NCBI RefSeq assembly: GCF_004458765.1
Contig: NZ_SPJX01000267.1
Span: forward strand, 14,957-78,956
DNA: 64,000 nt
Source: Microvirga pakistanensis
GTDB taxonomy: Bacteria > Pseudomonadota > Alphaproteobacteria > Rhizobiales > Beijerinckiaceae
Reading direction: 5' to 3'
The notes under the pieces are model-generated. The model searched no databases, was not told the origin of the DNA, and saw only the letters and a list, made by a program, of their open reading frames with translations. This document shows positions 8,590 to 17,481 of the stretch, piece by piece. Both the position numbers and the translations under genes were made by a program. The stretch's first letter is position 1. Each line of letters begins with the position of its first letter.

Positions 8590-9804
8590 ATGAAGCTCGT
8601 TAAGAGCCTTCTCCTCGGATCCGTCGCGGGTCTCGCCGCTGTTGCCGGGGCTCAGGCCGCTGACCTTCCTGTGGCAAAGGCCGCTCCTGTTGAGTACGTT
8701 CGCGTCTGCTCCACCTACGGCTCAGGCTTCTTCTACATTCCCGGCACGGAAACCTGCCTCCGCGTCGGCGGCCGTGTCCGCGCTGACTACATCTACGTCG
8801 AGCCGGATGATCGCACCGACGACGCGATCGGCTTCCGAGCTCGCGGCCGCATCCAGCTCGACGCCCGCACCGCCACGGCTTATGGCCTGCTGCGCACGTT
8901 CGTTCGCATGGAGCTCTACCGCGACACCGGCGCCTTTGCTGACACTCCTGGTGGCGTCACGGCCCGGTCTGATCTCGACCAAGCCTTCGTGCAGTTCGGT
9001 GGCCTGACCGCCGGTCGCGCCCAGACCTTCTTCGACAACCCCGACCTTGACAGCCAGGTTTTCGGCACGGTCCGCTGGTCCGACCAGCCGAACGTCAACA
9101 TGCTGGCCTACACCTTCTCGTTCGGCAACGGCTTCTCTGCCACCCTGTCGCTCGAAGAGGGGCGCTATTCCGGCCGCGACTTCCTCGGCTATGACTTCGG
9201 GGATGGCGTTGTCGAAGACTTCCGCGTCGCCGGTCAGCGCACTCCCGACGTCGTCGCCGCCCTGACCTACGCGGGTACCTGGGGCTCGGCCACCGTGGCC
9301 GGTGCTCTGCACCAAGTCCGCGGCCTCGCCGATCCGACCGTAATCGGCGCCGACACGCCGGACACCGAGTACGGCTTCGCCGTAACGGCTCAGGGCACCT
9401 TCAATGTTCCGATGCTCGCCGCCGGCGATGCTCTGTGGTTCGCTGCCACCTACGCCGACGGTGCCATTGGTTACCTTGGCTTCGACGGCGATCCTGAGGC
9501 CGTCTACGACGCCGACGGCGAGATCGACACAACCAAGGGCTGGTCAGTCGCCGCTGGTTTGCGTCACTACTGGACGCCTGAGCTCCGTCAGAACATCTTC
9601 GGTTCGTATGCTCGCGTCGAGTTCGGCGATCTCTTCGATGTCAACGACTTCACCGAGTGGCGCGCCGGCACGAACCTGATCTGGTCGCCGGTCTCCGGTC
9701 TCGACCTCGGCGTCGAGGTTCTCTACTCCAACTTCGACCCGCGCGCCACGGGCGAGGATGAGGATGCTTGGCAGGGTCGTCTGCGCGTCGAGCGCAACTT
9801 CTAA
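8590..9804 (+). CDS. Porin of the rhizobial Omp2/RopA family
   Basis: The 404-residue protein has the family's typical signal peptide (MKLVKSLLLGSVAGLAAVAGAQAADLP) and the conserved beginning of the mature protein, EYVRVCSTYGSGFFYIPGTETCLRVGGRVRAD, written here across residues 37-67. It ends in a beta-barrel C-terminus with a final phenylalanine (RVERNF). Family members are general diffusion porins of the outer membrane in Brucella and rhizobia. Codon use is highly biased, as expected of a strongly expressed gene. It is monocistronic, with a strong terminator right after it. Confidence 0.94.
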   Translation: MKLVKSLLLGSVAGLAAVAGAQAADLPVAKAAPVEYVRVCSTYGSGFFYIPGTETCLRVGGRVRADYIYVEPDDRTDDAIGFRARGRIQLDARTATAYGLLRTFVRMELYRDTGAFADTPGGVTARSDLDQAFVQFGGLTAGRAQTFFDNPDLDSQVFGTVRWSDQPNVNMLAYTFSFGNGFSATLSLEEGRYSGRDFLGYDFGDGVVEDFRVAGQRTPDVVAALTYAGTWGSATVAGALHQVRGLADPTVIGADTPDTEYGFAVTAQGTFNVPMLAAGDALWFAATYADGAIGYLGFDGDPEAVYDADGEIDTTKGWSVAAGLRHYWTPELRQNIFGSYARVEFGDLFDVNDFTEWRAGTNLIWSPVSGLDLGVEVLYSNFDPRATGEDEDAWQGRLRVERNF

Positions 9805-9831
9805 TCGGCTCGACCCGGTTGGTTGAAGGAA

Positions 9832-9862
9832 GCCCCGGTGGAAACACCGGGGTTTTCTTTTT
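9832..9862 (+). terminator. Rho-independent terminator of the porin gene
   Basis: The stem CCCCGGTG pairs with CACCGGGG around a GAAA loop and is followed at once by TTTTCTTTTT. It begins 28 bases after the porin stop codon. Confidence 0.93.
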
Positions 9863-9948
9863 GGTTGGCGACGATCGCGCCGGCTACGCGATCCCGCAGG
9901 GGTAGCGCCCCTATCGGGTGGACAAACGGGAATGTGCGGTCTTTGCGT

Positions 9949-10857
9949 TCAGAGGCCCGCAGGCGAGCGGCTGAGGCTTCGGGCCGCCTCAGTCCAGCCG
10001 ATCAGCTCCTTGATCGACTGAATGAGTGGTCCCTCCAGCAAAGGAGCGTGGCCCTGTCCGGGCACTGTGACGGCCATCAGGCTTGGATGACGCTCCCGCA
10101 TCATCTCCAGCGTGCCGACGGACAGGAGATCGGAGTTCTCCCCGCGAAGGGCGAGAACCGGGAAGGGTGCCAATGCTCCAAACAGGTCCCACAGATCCGG
10201 AATCGGGGACCCGAGATTGAGTCCTTCCAGAAGTTTCATGAGATTCGGATCGTAGCTGAGAACCAGCCGGCCGTTCGCTTCATGCCATGTGCCCCTCGCC
10301 ATGCTGTCCCATTGCGCCTGCCCAAAGGCGGGAAACTGGGTTTCGGAGAGCTGCTTCAGAATGGCGGCGCCGTCCTGCATCGTCTCGGGGGTCGGCAGCT
10401 TGCCGACATAGCCGCGAATGCGCATCAGGCCCTTGGTTTCGACCACGGGACCGACATCGTTGAGGACGGCGCCCGCCAGGAGCGACGGCCTCGTGGCGCT
10501 CAGGGCCATGGTGATGAGCCCGCCCCGGGATGTGCCGACGAATACGGCTTTCTCGATCCCGGCGACCGTCAGGACCTGCAGAAGATCGTTCATTTCGGTG
10601 GCAATGTCGTAGTGACTCCAGTCCGGATCCCAGTCCGAGCGCCCGCGTCCGCGGTAATCGATCGCCAGCACGCGGCGGGGGCGCTCCTCATCCGTGCTGA
10701 GGGACTCGGCGAGAGCGTGGAAATCCTCGGAGTGTCGAGCGAGGCCTGGCAGGCAGACGACCGGCAGCGCGGTTCCTTCCACGGGGCCGTAATCGCGCCC
10801 GTGGAGACGCAGGCCGTCAGCGGCCGTGACGGAAAGATCCCGATAGGTGCTGCTCAT
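9949..10857 (-). CDS. Alpha/beta hydrolase
   Basis: The 302-residue protein has the alpha/beta hydrolase fold: oxyanion-hole strand CLPGLARHSEDFH, a nucleophile elbow GTSRGG with Ser110, the acidic region RGENSD and the C-terminal histidine in GQGHAP. Substrate cannot be predicted; members include esterases, haloalkane dehalogenases and lactonases. The start at 10857 has an AGGAGC site and agrees with the domain start. It lies 52 bases downstream of the lytic transglycosylase gene on the same strand and may be cotranscribed. Confidence 0.85.
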   Translation of the reverse strand: MSSTYRDLSVTAADGLRLHGRDYGPVEGTALPVVCLPGLARHSEDFHALAESLSTDEERPRRVLAIDYRGRGRSDWDPDWSHYDIATEMNDLLQVLTVAGIEKAVFVGTSRGGLITMALSATRPSLLAGAVLNDVGPVVETKGLMRIRGYVGKLPTPETMQDGAAILKQLSETQFPAFGQAQWDSMARGTWHEANGRLVLSYDPNLMKLLEGLNLGSPIPDLWDLFGALAPFPVLALRGENSDLLSVGTLEMMRERHPSLMAVTVPGQGHAPLLEGPLIQSIKELIGWTEAARSLSRSPAGL

Positions 10858-10909
10858 GGGATGCTCCTGGGACACGCCACGCCAGGAGGTCGGATCGGCA
10901 GGATCCGCC

Positions 10910-12958
10910 TCAATAGGTGGTCTTTGTCGCATCCGCTGAGACACCCGTGGGCGGGGCGGCCTTGTCCTTCAGCCGCGCCCGGTAGACGTGAAGGTTCTCC
11001 ATCACCCGCTGCACGTAGTTGCGGGTCTCGTAGAAGGGAATCCGCTCCACCCAGTCGATCATGTCCACCTGGGGCTTGCGCGGATCGCCATAGGCCCGGA
11101 TCCACTTCTTCACGTTGCCGCCGCCTGCGTTGTAGGAGGCGAAGGCGAGGATGTAGGACCCCTTCCAGTCCTCCATCAGCTCGCCCAGATGGGCGGACCC
11201 GATCTTTGCGTTGTAGGAGGGATCCTCCACAAGGCGCTTCAGGTCGAAATCGACGCCGAAGCGCTGGGCGGTGCGCTTGGCGGTGGCGGGCATGAGCTGC
11301 ATGAGGCCCCGCGCGCCCGCGCTCGAGACGGCCTTCGGGTTAAAGGCGCTTTCCTGCCGGGCGATGGCATAGACCATGGCGGGCTCCACCTCGTCGCCGA
11401 CCCGCTCGAAATCCGGAATCGCCGCGAGCGGATAGGCATGATGATCGAGCGGGAACCCTCGCTGCAAGGCGATCTTGCCGATGGCCAGAACCGCGCGCGG
11501 GTTCTGCTGCGAGGTGGCAAGCGCCGCCAGGCCGTCGAGCTGCCCGGGATCGGTCAGCGTCTGGGCGAGGTCGCTGTAGAGGCCGATGGCGAGTTCCGTC
11601 TCTCCCGCCTGGTGCAGGAGGTTCACGGCCCGCACCGGAACGAGGGCCTCGAAGGCTTTGCGCTCCTCGTCCCGCAGCGGCTCGACCGACCGCAGCGAGA
11701 CGTCCTTGCCCAGCTTCTGGCGGGCGAGCTGGCCGTAATAGGTCGTCGGGTGGTCCGCCGCACGGGCATAGAAGAGCTTGGCGTCCTCCGACGCGCCCGC
11801 GGCCTCCGCCGCCCGCGCCTGCCAATAAGATACCCGCGACAGGGAGATCGGGGTGGAGGCGGTGTCCGCCACGGTTGCGAAGTGCTTGGCCGCCGCGGCC
11901 GGGTCGTTCAGGAACCGAAGCGCGATCCAGCCCGCATGGAACTCGGCTTCGATCTGCTCGGCGGGCGATTCCGCCGCGTGGTGGTTGGCCACGTTGTAGG
12001 CGGTCTGCGCGTCGCCCTTGTCGAGCAGGTCCCGGACGACGCGGCGCTGCTCGGCCCACCACTCGTCCCCGTCCGCGCGAAGCTCGGGATCCCGGGGAGC
12101 CTGCATGAGGATTTTCGCCGCCTCGGCCAGGTTCTTGCTCCGGCGCTGCAGGAGAGCGCGGGAGAACAGGTAGGACGGATCGCTCCTGAGCGAGGCCGGG
12201 ACCGCCGCGAAGGCCTTGTCGGCCTTCTTCTTGCCCTGGAAGATAGCCATCCGCGCCTTGACCAGGGTGACGTGATCGTTGCCGGCATAGCCGGCCGCGC
12301 GCAGCGCCGCGCCCCAGTTCTCCTTCAGGAGATGGCGCTCCATGCGGTAGCGGTGATCGGCCTGGGTGAGCAGGCCGGGGAAGCGATCGAGGACGCGGCG
12401 CTCGGTTTCGCTGCCGAACGTGTCCTCCCGCCAGGCGCGGCGGATCAGGTCCGCGGCTTCCTTGTCGAGGCCGTCGCCCTTGAGGGCGAGGCCGAGGGCA
12501 ATCCGGCCGCCTGGAGTCGCGGGAGGGTGCTTGTCGAAGAAGGCGCGGGTCTGCGCGTTCGAGCGCCGCTCGGCCAGGAAGGTCGTCTCCATGCGACGGC
12601 GGAGCTGGGTGGTCATCGGCCAGTCAGGAAAATCCTGCCGGAAGGCCATGATCCGCTCGTAACCGATGGGCAAGCCGCTGCGGATGGCGAACCATTCCGC
12701 GACCGCCTGCGCGGCCGGGTCCGAGAGCTTCGATTTCAGCACCGCGGCCTCGGTCGGATCGTTGTCCCGGTAGGCCTTGAAGATCAGCGGCAGCTGTTCC
12801 AGGTCTCCCATGGCCCTGGACGGGGGCGTGAAGTTTTCGAGGGTGGTGGCTTCAGGAGAGCCGGCCGGCATCTCGTCGGCATGAACCGTGAGGGCGGACA
12901 ATTGAAGCACGGCGACAGACGCCAGGAGACGCATCGAACGGCGCATTGTGAGGCTCAC
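10910..12958 (-). CDS. Soluble lytic transglycosylase (Slt70-like)
   Basis: This 682-residue periplasmic enzyme cleaves the glycan strands of peptidoglycan and forms 1,6-anhydromuramic acid. It has an N-terminal signal sequence, a long helical solenoid region rich in alanine and arginine, and a C-terminal SLT domain with the catalytic glutamate in YAIARQESAFNP, followed by GARGLMQLMPATA and the closing SYNAGGGNV motif. The listed start is GTG at 12958; an ATG at 12946 gives an equally good signal peptide. It is divergent from dapA. Confidence 0.92.
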   Translation of the reverse strand: MSLTMRRSMRLLASVAVLQLSALTVHADEMPAGSPEATTLENFTPPSRAMGDLEQLPLIFKAYRDNDPTEAAVLKSKLSDPAAQAVAEWFAIRSGLPIGYERIMAFRQDFPDWPMTTQLRRRMETTFLAERRSNAQTRAFFDKHPPATPGGRIALGLALKGDGLDKEAADLIRRAWREDTFGSETERRVLDRFPGLLTQADHRYRMERHLLKENWGAALRAAGYAGNDHVTLVKARMAIFQGKKKADKAFAAVPASLRSDPSYLFSRALLQRRSKNLAEAAKILMQAPRDPELRADGDEWWAEQRRVVRDLLDKGDAQTAYNVANHHAAESPAEQIEAEFHAGWIALRFLNDPAAAAKHFATVADTASTPISLSRVSYWQARAAEAAGASEDAKLFYARAADHPTTYYGQLARQKLGKDVSLRSVEPLRDEERKAFEALVPVRAVNLLHQAGETELAIGLYSDLAQTLTDPGQLDGLAALATSQQNPRAVLAIGKIALQRGFPLDHHAYPLAAIPDFERVGDEVEPAMVYAIARQESAFNPKAVSSAGARGLMQLMPATAKRTAQRFGVDFDLKRLVEDPSYNAKIGSAHLGELMEDWKGSYILAFASYNAGGGNVKKWIRAYGDPRKPQVDMIDWVERIPFYETRNYVQRVMENLHVYRARLKDKAAPPTGVSADATKTTY

Positions 12959-13134
12959 CCGCTAACCCCCGTTTTGTCGTCGCCGCTCGGTTATGGCGAC
13001 GTTTCTCTTGAGGAAACACCAAGTGCCGGGCTAGGACAACCTCCCAAAGGTTCGTTTGCGCCTATGGGCCGCACCCCTTATGTGTAAAGCCACCCGTTCA
13101 CCCTGGATCTGCCGCTTCTTATTCGAGGACTATC

Positions 13135-14019
13135 ATGACCCGCTTCAAAGGCTCCATCACGGCTCTGGTGACCCCCTTCAAGGACGGCGCCGTGGATGAG
13201 GCCGCCTTCCGGGCCTTCATCAACTGGCAGATCGAGCAGGGCACCCATGGGCTGGTCCCGGTCGGCACCACGGGCGAAAGCCCGACACTCAGCCACAAGG
13301 AACACGACCGGGTTGTGGAAATCTGTGTACAGGAGGCGAAGGGCAGGGTTCCCGTGATCGCGGGCGCGGGCTCCAACAGCACGGAGGAGGCCGTCGGCTT
13401 CTCCAGGCATGCGGAGAAGGTCGGCGCGGATGCGGTTCTGATCGTGACGCCCTACTACAACAAGCCCACGCAGGAAGGGCTCTATCGGCACTTCAAGGCC
13501 ATCAACGACGCCATCGGGATCCCGATCTTCATCTACAACATCCCCGGTCGCTCGGTGATCGACATGTCGGTCGACACGATGGCGCGTCTGTTCGAGCTCA
13601 AGAACATCGCGGGCGTGAAGGATGCCACCGCGAATCTCGCCCGCGCCAGCCAGCAGCGCCAGGTCATGGGCCCCGATTTCATCCAGCTCTCCGGCGAGGA
13701 TGCGACCGCCCTCGGCTTCATGGCCCATGGGGGGCACGGCTGCATTTCCGTTACCTCCAACGTGGCTCCGCGTCTGTGCGCCGAGATGCAGGAGGCCTGC
13801 CTGAAGGGCGACTACGCCACCGCCCTGAAGGTGCAGGACCGCCTCATGCCGCTCCACACCAACCTGTTCCTCGAGACCAACCCATCACCCGTGAAATATG
13901 CCGCGTCCGTTCTGGGCCTGATGCAGGACGATGTGCGCCTGCCACTGATCCCGGTCTCGGAGGGCACGAAGCAGGCGGTGCGTTCAGCCATGGTCCATGC
14001 GGGCCTGATCAACGCTTGA
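13135..14019 (+). CDS. dapA: 4-hydroxy-tetrahydrodipicolinate synthase
   Basis: The 294-residue TIM-barrel enzyme condenses pyruvate with aspartate semialdehyde, the first committed step of lysine and diaminopimelate synthesis. The Schiff-base lysine is K162 in GVKDAT, the catalytic tyrosine lies in FIYNIPGRS, and the signature [14 protein letters not shown] is present. The ATG follows a CGAGGA site. smpB follows after only seven bases, an arrangement common in rhizobia, so the two genes are probably one transcript. Confidence 0.96.
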   Translation: MTRFKGSITALVTPFKDGAVDEAAFRAFINWQIEQGTHGLVPVGTTGESPTLSHKEHDRVVEICVQEAKGRVPVIAGAGSNSTEEAVGFSRHAEKVGADAVLIVTPYYNKPTQEGLYRHFKAINDAIGIPIFIYNIPGRSVIDMSVDTMARLFELKNIAGVKDATANLARASQQRQVMGPDFIQLSGEDATALGFMAHGGHGCISVTSNVAPRLCAEMQEACLKGDYATALKVQDRLMPLHTNLFLETNPSPVKYAASVLGLMQDDVRLPLIPVSEGTKQAVRSAMVHAGLINA

Positions 14020-14026
14020 ACAACTG

Positions 14027-14500
14027 ATGTCCAAAGATCCCAAGAGCGCCAACCGAGTTGTGGCGGACAACCGGAAGGCACGGTTCAATTACGAGATCGT
14101 CGACACCTACGAGGCCGGGATCGCGCTCACCGGCACGGAGGTCAAGTCGCTGCGGTCCGGAAAGGCCACGATCGGCGAGGCCTATGCCGGGCCGTCGGGC
14201 GAAGAGTTCTTTCTCTTCAACGCCTATATTCCGGAATATCTCCAGGCCAACCGCTTCAACCACGAGACGCGCCGTCCGCGGCGCCTCCTGCTGCACAAGC
14301 GGCAGATCGACAAGCTCATCGGCGCGACCCAGCGCGAGGGGTTCACGGTGATTCCGCTCAAGATCTACTTCAACGATCGCGGGCGGGCGAAGGTGGAGCT
14401 TGGCCTCGGACGAGGCAAGAAGCTCCACGACAAGCGCGAGACGGAGAAGGAACGTTCCTGGAACCGGGAGAAGGCGCGCCTGATGCGCGACAAGGGCTGA
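14027..14500 (+). CDS. smpB: SsrA-binding protein SmpB
   Basis: The 157-residue basic protein binds the tRNA-like domain of tmRNA and delivers it to stalled ribosomes for trans-translation. Conserved segments are [37 protein letters not shown] and the family's beta-barrel core, then a lysine/arginine-rich C-terminal tail ([18 protein letters not shown]) that enters the mRNA channel. It is tightly coupled to dapA. Its RNA partner ssrA lies 46 kb away in this same window. Confidence 0.96.
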   Translation: MSKDPKSANRVVADNRKARFNYEIVDTYEAGIALTGTEVKSLRSGKATIGEAYAGPSGEEFFLFNAYIPEYLQANRFNHETRRPRRLLLHKRQIDKLIGATQREGFTVIPLKIYFNDRGRAKVELGLGRGKKLHDKRETEKERSWNREKARLMRDKG

Positions 14501-14530
14501 CACGGCGAAGGCCCGCTCTACTGCCTATGG

Positions 14531-14574
14531 GCGCATCGTTCGGAAAACCGGGTCCACTTTTCCGAACGATGCGC
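14531..14574. repeat. Long perfect palindrome, intergenic repeat family
   Basis: A 17-bp perfect inverted repeat (GCGCATCGTTCGGAAAA and its complement) surrounds the loop CCGGGTCCAC. The same wording, GTCCACTTTTCCGNACGATGCGCT, recurs at 25981-26007 and in altered form at 27675-27765, so this is a dispersed element and not a gene-specific terminator. There is no U-tract. Confidence 0.75.
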
Positions 14575-14605
14575 TAAGTCCCCCGTTGCGCGTGGGAGAA
14601 GCAGC

Positions 14606-15136
14606 ATGGCATCCGTGGCTCTCGTTTCCGTTCTCGGTCCCGACCGCGTCGGGCTGGTTGCCGCGATCGCGGAGCACCTGTTCAACATCGGCGTGAACCT
14701 GAGGGACACGACCTTTGCCGCCCTGGGATCCGGGGCGGAGTTCGTGGGTTTGTGCGAACTGCCCTCGGGACTGGAGGCGAGCGACATCGAGGCAGGACTC
14801 AAGCAGCTTCCGGAACTCGATGGAGCGGAGGTCCGGGCCGTGCCCTACGCTTTCGACCCCAGCCCCGGTCCGGCGGGCAGCGTCACGCACCGCATCACCA
14901 TCAGCGGAGGCGATCAGCTCGGCCTCGTGGCGCGGCTCGCCGAGGTGTTCAAGCAATACGACGCCAACATCGTGCGCCTGGAGGCCCGCAAGCTGGGAGA
15001 GGCGGAGGGCGGGCTCTACGTGACCCGTTTCGCGGTCTTCATCCCGGAAAGCCAGGCTAGTCCGTGCCTTGCGACCGTCGGCAACACGGCCGGGGCGCTC
15101 GGTCTCGAATGCGATGTCGAGGCGGGAGCGCTCTGA
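14606..15136 (+). CDS. ACT-domain protein, GcvR-like
   Basis: The 176-residue protein consists of two ACT domains, at about residues 3-75 and 95-165. The first opens SVLGPDRVGLVAAIAEHLFNIGVNL, the second ISGGDQLGLVARLAEVFKQYDANI. This arrangement matches GcvR-type glycine cleavage system transcriptional repressors and related amino-acid-sensing proteins. It has no DNA-binding motif of its own, so a direct repressor role is doubtful. A GGGAG site precedes the ATG. It is separated from smpB by the palindromic repeat. Confidence 0.8.
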   Translation: MASVALVSVLGPDRVGLVAAIAEHLFNIGVNLRDTTFAALGSGAEFVGLCELPSGLEASDIEAGLKQLPELDGAEVRAVPYAFDPSPGPAGSVTHRITISGGDQLGLVARLAEVFKQYDANIVRLEARKLGEAEGGLYVTRFAVFIPESQASPCLATVGNTAGALGLECDVEAGAL

Positions 15137-15199
15137 GCCTGCATGACAAATGGCCGGGCGGGCCCGGCCATCGTGCCTTCCGCCTCGAAGGCAAGGCGC

Positions 15200-15853
15200 T
15201 TAAACGTCGAACTCGTCGTCCTGGCCCTGGCGGATGCCGTACCGGCTCTCCAGCGCGCCGTGCCGTGGCTGTTGCTGCTGCGGCCGCGCCCGGTCATTGC
15301 CTTCGCCCGAGGGGCGCTGCTGGCGATCGGATGGGTCGCGGCCGATGCGGGAGGCGAGTTGCGACAGGTCCAGGAACTCATCCGCCTGGCGGCGCAGCTC
15401 ATCGGCGACCATGGGAGGCTGCGTGGTGATGGTGGAGACCACGGACACCCGCACGCCCCGGCGCTGCATCGCCTCGACCAGCGAGCGGAAATCGCCGTCG
15501 CCGGAGAAGAGGATCATGTGGTCGATATAGGGGGACAGCTCGAGCGCATCGATCGCGAGCTCGATATCCATGTTGCCCTTCACCTTCCGGCGGCCGGCTG
15601 AATCCACGAATTCCTTAGTCGGCTTCGTGACCACCCGGTAGCCGTTGTAGTCGAGCCAGTCGATCAGCGGGCGGATAGAAGAGTATTCCTGATCTTCAAC
15701 AAGCGCCGTATAGTAGAAAGCACGCACAAGAGTGCCGCGACCCTGGAATTCCTTCAAGAGGCGCTTGTAGTCGATGTCGAATCCAAGCGTCTTCGTAGTA
15801 GCGTAAAGGTTGGCGCCATCAATGAAGAGCGCGATCCGCTGCTGGCCTGACAT
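15200..15853 (-). CDS. NYN (PIN-like) domain protein, LabA/DUF88 type
   Basis: The 217-residue protein is a LabA-like NYN protein, a PIN-fold family related to ribonucleases. The acidic active-site residues are visible: FIDGANLYA near residue 11, KGNMDIELAIDAL near residue 93, and FSGDGDFRSLVEAM near residue 117. The C-terminal 40 residues are glutamine/arginine-rich and probably disordered. RNase activity is inferred from the fold. I start at 15853 because the domain begins directly after that ATG; the upstream extension is unlikely. It is common next to smpB in rhizobia. Confidence 0.87.
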   Translation of the reverse strand: MSGQQRIALFIDGANLYATTKTLGFDIDYKRLLKEFQGRGTLVRAFYYTALVEDQEYSSIRPLIDWLDYNGYRVVTKPTKEFVDSAGRRKVKGNMDIELAIDALELSPYIDHMILFSGDGDFRSLVEAMQRRGVRVSVVSTITTQPPMVADELRRQADEFLDLSQLASRIGRDPSDRQQRPSGEGNDRARPQQQQPRHGALESRYGIRQGQDDEFDV

Positions 15854-16094
15854 AAGTATTCTCTTTTTGTGTCTGCCTGGGCGGCATAACAAGCCTATCG
15901 GTCAGAGCGACATCTATTATTTATGCGGGCAATACGATTGCGCAATAAAAACAGGATGTTCCCGAGAACAGGCTGCCATCAACCCTTTAGACGAGTAAAA
16001 ACCACAAGTTCGAATACTTAATGGCGAGTAAAAGAAAAGAGTCAAGGTGGCGGAAACAGGGCAGTCAAGCCATCTGTTGAAAAATAAACAGTTT

Positions 16095-16679
16095 TTATGT
16101 TTTGAGGCTCCGGCTGCCCGGTTTGACCGCCGGAAGAGCGGCAAGTTCCGGCGGCAGCTTGTCCGGTTCGTAGGCCGGGATGTCGAGCTGAACCAGGGAG
16201 ACGAGAGGGGCGCCGAGGTCCGCCTTGCCGCCGGAGCGGTCGATCAGGCAGGCCGCACCCAGGATCGTCCCCGGATGTTCCTTGAGAGCCGCCAGGCATT
16301 CCCGGGAGGAGAGGCCGGTGGTGACGATGTCCTCCACCATAACGACCCGGGCGCCCTCGGGGATCGTGAAGCCGCGCCGGAGGGTGAAGACGCCATTCTC
16401 GCGTTCCACGAAGATGGCCTTGGCGCCGAGATGCCGGGCGGTCTCGTAGCCCGGAACGATTCCGCCCACGGCCGGGGAGACCACGTAATCGACCGGCCCG
16501 AAGGCTTGTTTGATCTTGTCGGCGAGGGCCCGGCAGACCCGCTCCGTGCGGGCCGGATCCTGGAACACGAACATCTTCTGCAGGAAGACCGGGCTGTGCA
16601 GCCCCGACGAGAGGATGAAATGCCCCTCGAGCAAGGCGCCGGCGGAGCGGAATTCATCGAGGACGTCGTTCGGGGTCAT
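16095..16679 (-). CDS. pyrE: Orotate phosphoribosyltransferase
   Basis: The 194-residue enzyme makes orotidine 5'-phosphate from orotate and PRPP in pyrimidine synthesis. The PRPP-binding motif [14 protein letters not shown] lies near residues 112-125, and the N-terminal [20 protein letters not shown] region (residues 16-35) is typical of the alphaproteobacterial form. The ATG has an AGGAGA site eight bases upstream. It ends 97 bases downstream of the amidotransferase gene. Confidence 0.95.
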   Translation of the reverse strand: MTPNDVLDEFRSAGALLEGHFILSSGLHSPVFLQKMFVFQDPARTERVCRALADKIKQAFGPVDYVVSPAVGGIVPGYETARHLGAKAIFVERENGVFTLRRGFTIPEGARVVMVEDIVTTGLSSRECLAALKEHPGTILGAACLIDRSGGKADLGAPLVSLVQLDIPAYEPDKLPPELAALPAVKPGSRSLKT

Positions 16680-16726
16680 GGCTCACGTCTCCTGAGTCAG
16701 GGCTGTGTGGCAGGATGGATGGCCGG

Positions 16727-16747
16727 AGGCAAGAGGCAAGAGGCAAG
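16727..16747. repeat. Three tandem copies of a 7-bp unit
   Basis: The unit AGGCAAG occurs three times head to tail between pyrE and the amidotransferase gene. No function is evident. Confidence 0.8.
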
Positions 16748-16776
16748 GGCATGTCAACGCCAAATGGTAGGATCCG

Positions 16777-17475
16777 TCAGGCTCTCTCGGCGGCCCGCAC
16801 GAACGCCCCGAAAATCGCATTGCCCGGATGGTCCTGTCGGGCGAAGAGTTCCTGGTGCCATTGCACGCCGAGCGCGAAGCGGCGGGAGGGGATCTCGATG
16901 GCTTCGATGACGCCGTCCTCCGCATGGGCGCTCGCCACCACGCCGTCGGAAAGCCCGGTCACGGCCTCGCGATGGTAGGTGTTCACGGACAGCGTCCGTT
17001 CACCGACGATCCGGGCGAGCAGCGTGTCCTCTGCGATGGAGACGGGATGCTCGTGACCGCGCTTGTCGTGCTCTAGAATGTGCGTTCCCATGGCGCGCAC
17101 GTCGGGTGAGAGGCGGCAACCGTGCAGGCCCGCGAGAACCTGCATGCCATTGCAGATGCCGAGGACCGGCTTGTCGCGTTCGAGAAAGCCCCGCATGAGG
17201 GCGAGCTCGACCTCGAGCCGTTCGGACCGAGGGGCTTTGGATCTCTGCCCGTCGGCGAACCATTCGTCCGGAAAGGCGAATCGGCCGCCGACATTCACGA
17301 ATCCGTCGAACGTGTCGACGACGGTTCCGACCATGTCGATGAAGTACGGAATGCCGAACGGCATCCCGCCCGCGCGATGGACGGCGACGAAGTAGTTCTT
17401 CGTCATGTCGTAGCGCGTTCCGTCGACGCTGGTGTTCTCGTCCATGATGACGGCGATGCGAGGCTTGTGGGGCAT
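16777..17475 (-). CDS. Class I glutamine amidotransferase-like hydrolase (peptidase C26, PuuD-like)
   Basis: The 232-residue protein has the catalytic triad of the gamma-glutamyl-gamma-aminobutyrate hydrolase family: Cys108 in GICNGMQ, then His207 and Glu209 in QWHQEL. Family members cleave gamma-glutamyl amides, for example in putrescine breakdown. Here no putrescine genes are nearby, so the substrate is open. The gene starts six bases after the stop of the RelA/SpoT gene on the same strand, which suggests cotranscription with it. Confidence 0.88.
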   Translation of the reverse strand: MPHKPRIAVIMDENTSVDGTRYDMTKNYFVAVHRAGGMPFGIPYFIDMVGTVVDTFDGFVNVGGRFAFPDEWFADGQRSKAPRSERLEVELALMRGFLERDKPVLGICNGMQVLAGLHGCRLSPDVRAMGTHILEHDKRGHEHPVSIAEDTLLARIVGERTLSVNTYHREAVTGLSDGVVASAHAEDGVIEAIEIPSRRFALGVQWHQELFARQDHPGNAIFGAFVRAAERA

Positions 17476-17481
17476 GCCTGA

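Noticed and set aside
10988-13087. 699-codon frame opposite the lytic transglycosylase gene
   Set aside because: It is a GC-driven shadow: composition rich in G, R, V, L without domains, fully antisense to an intact conserved gene.
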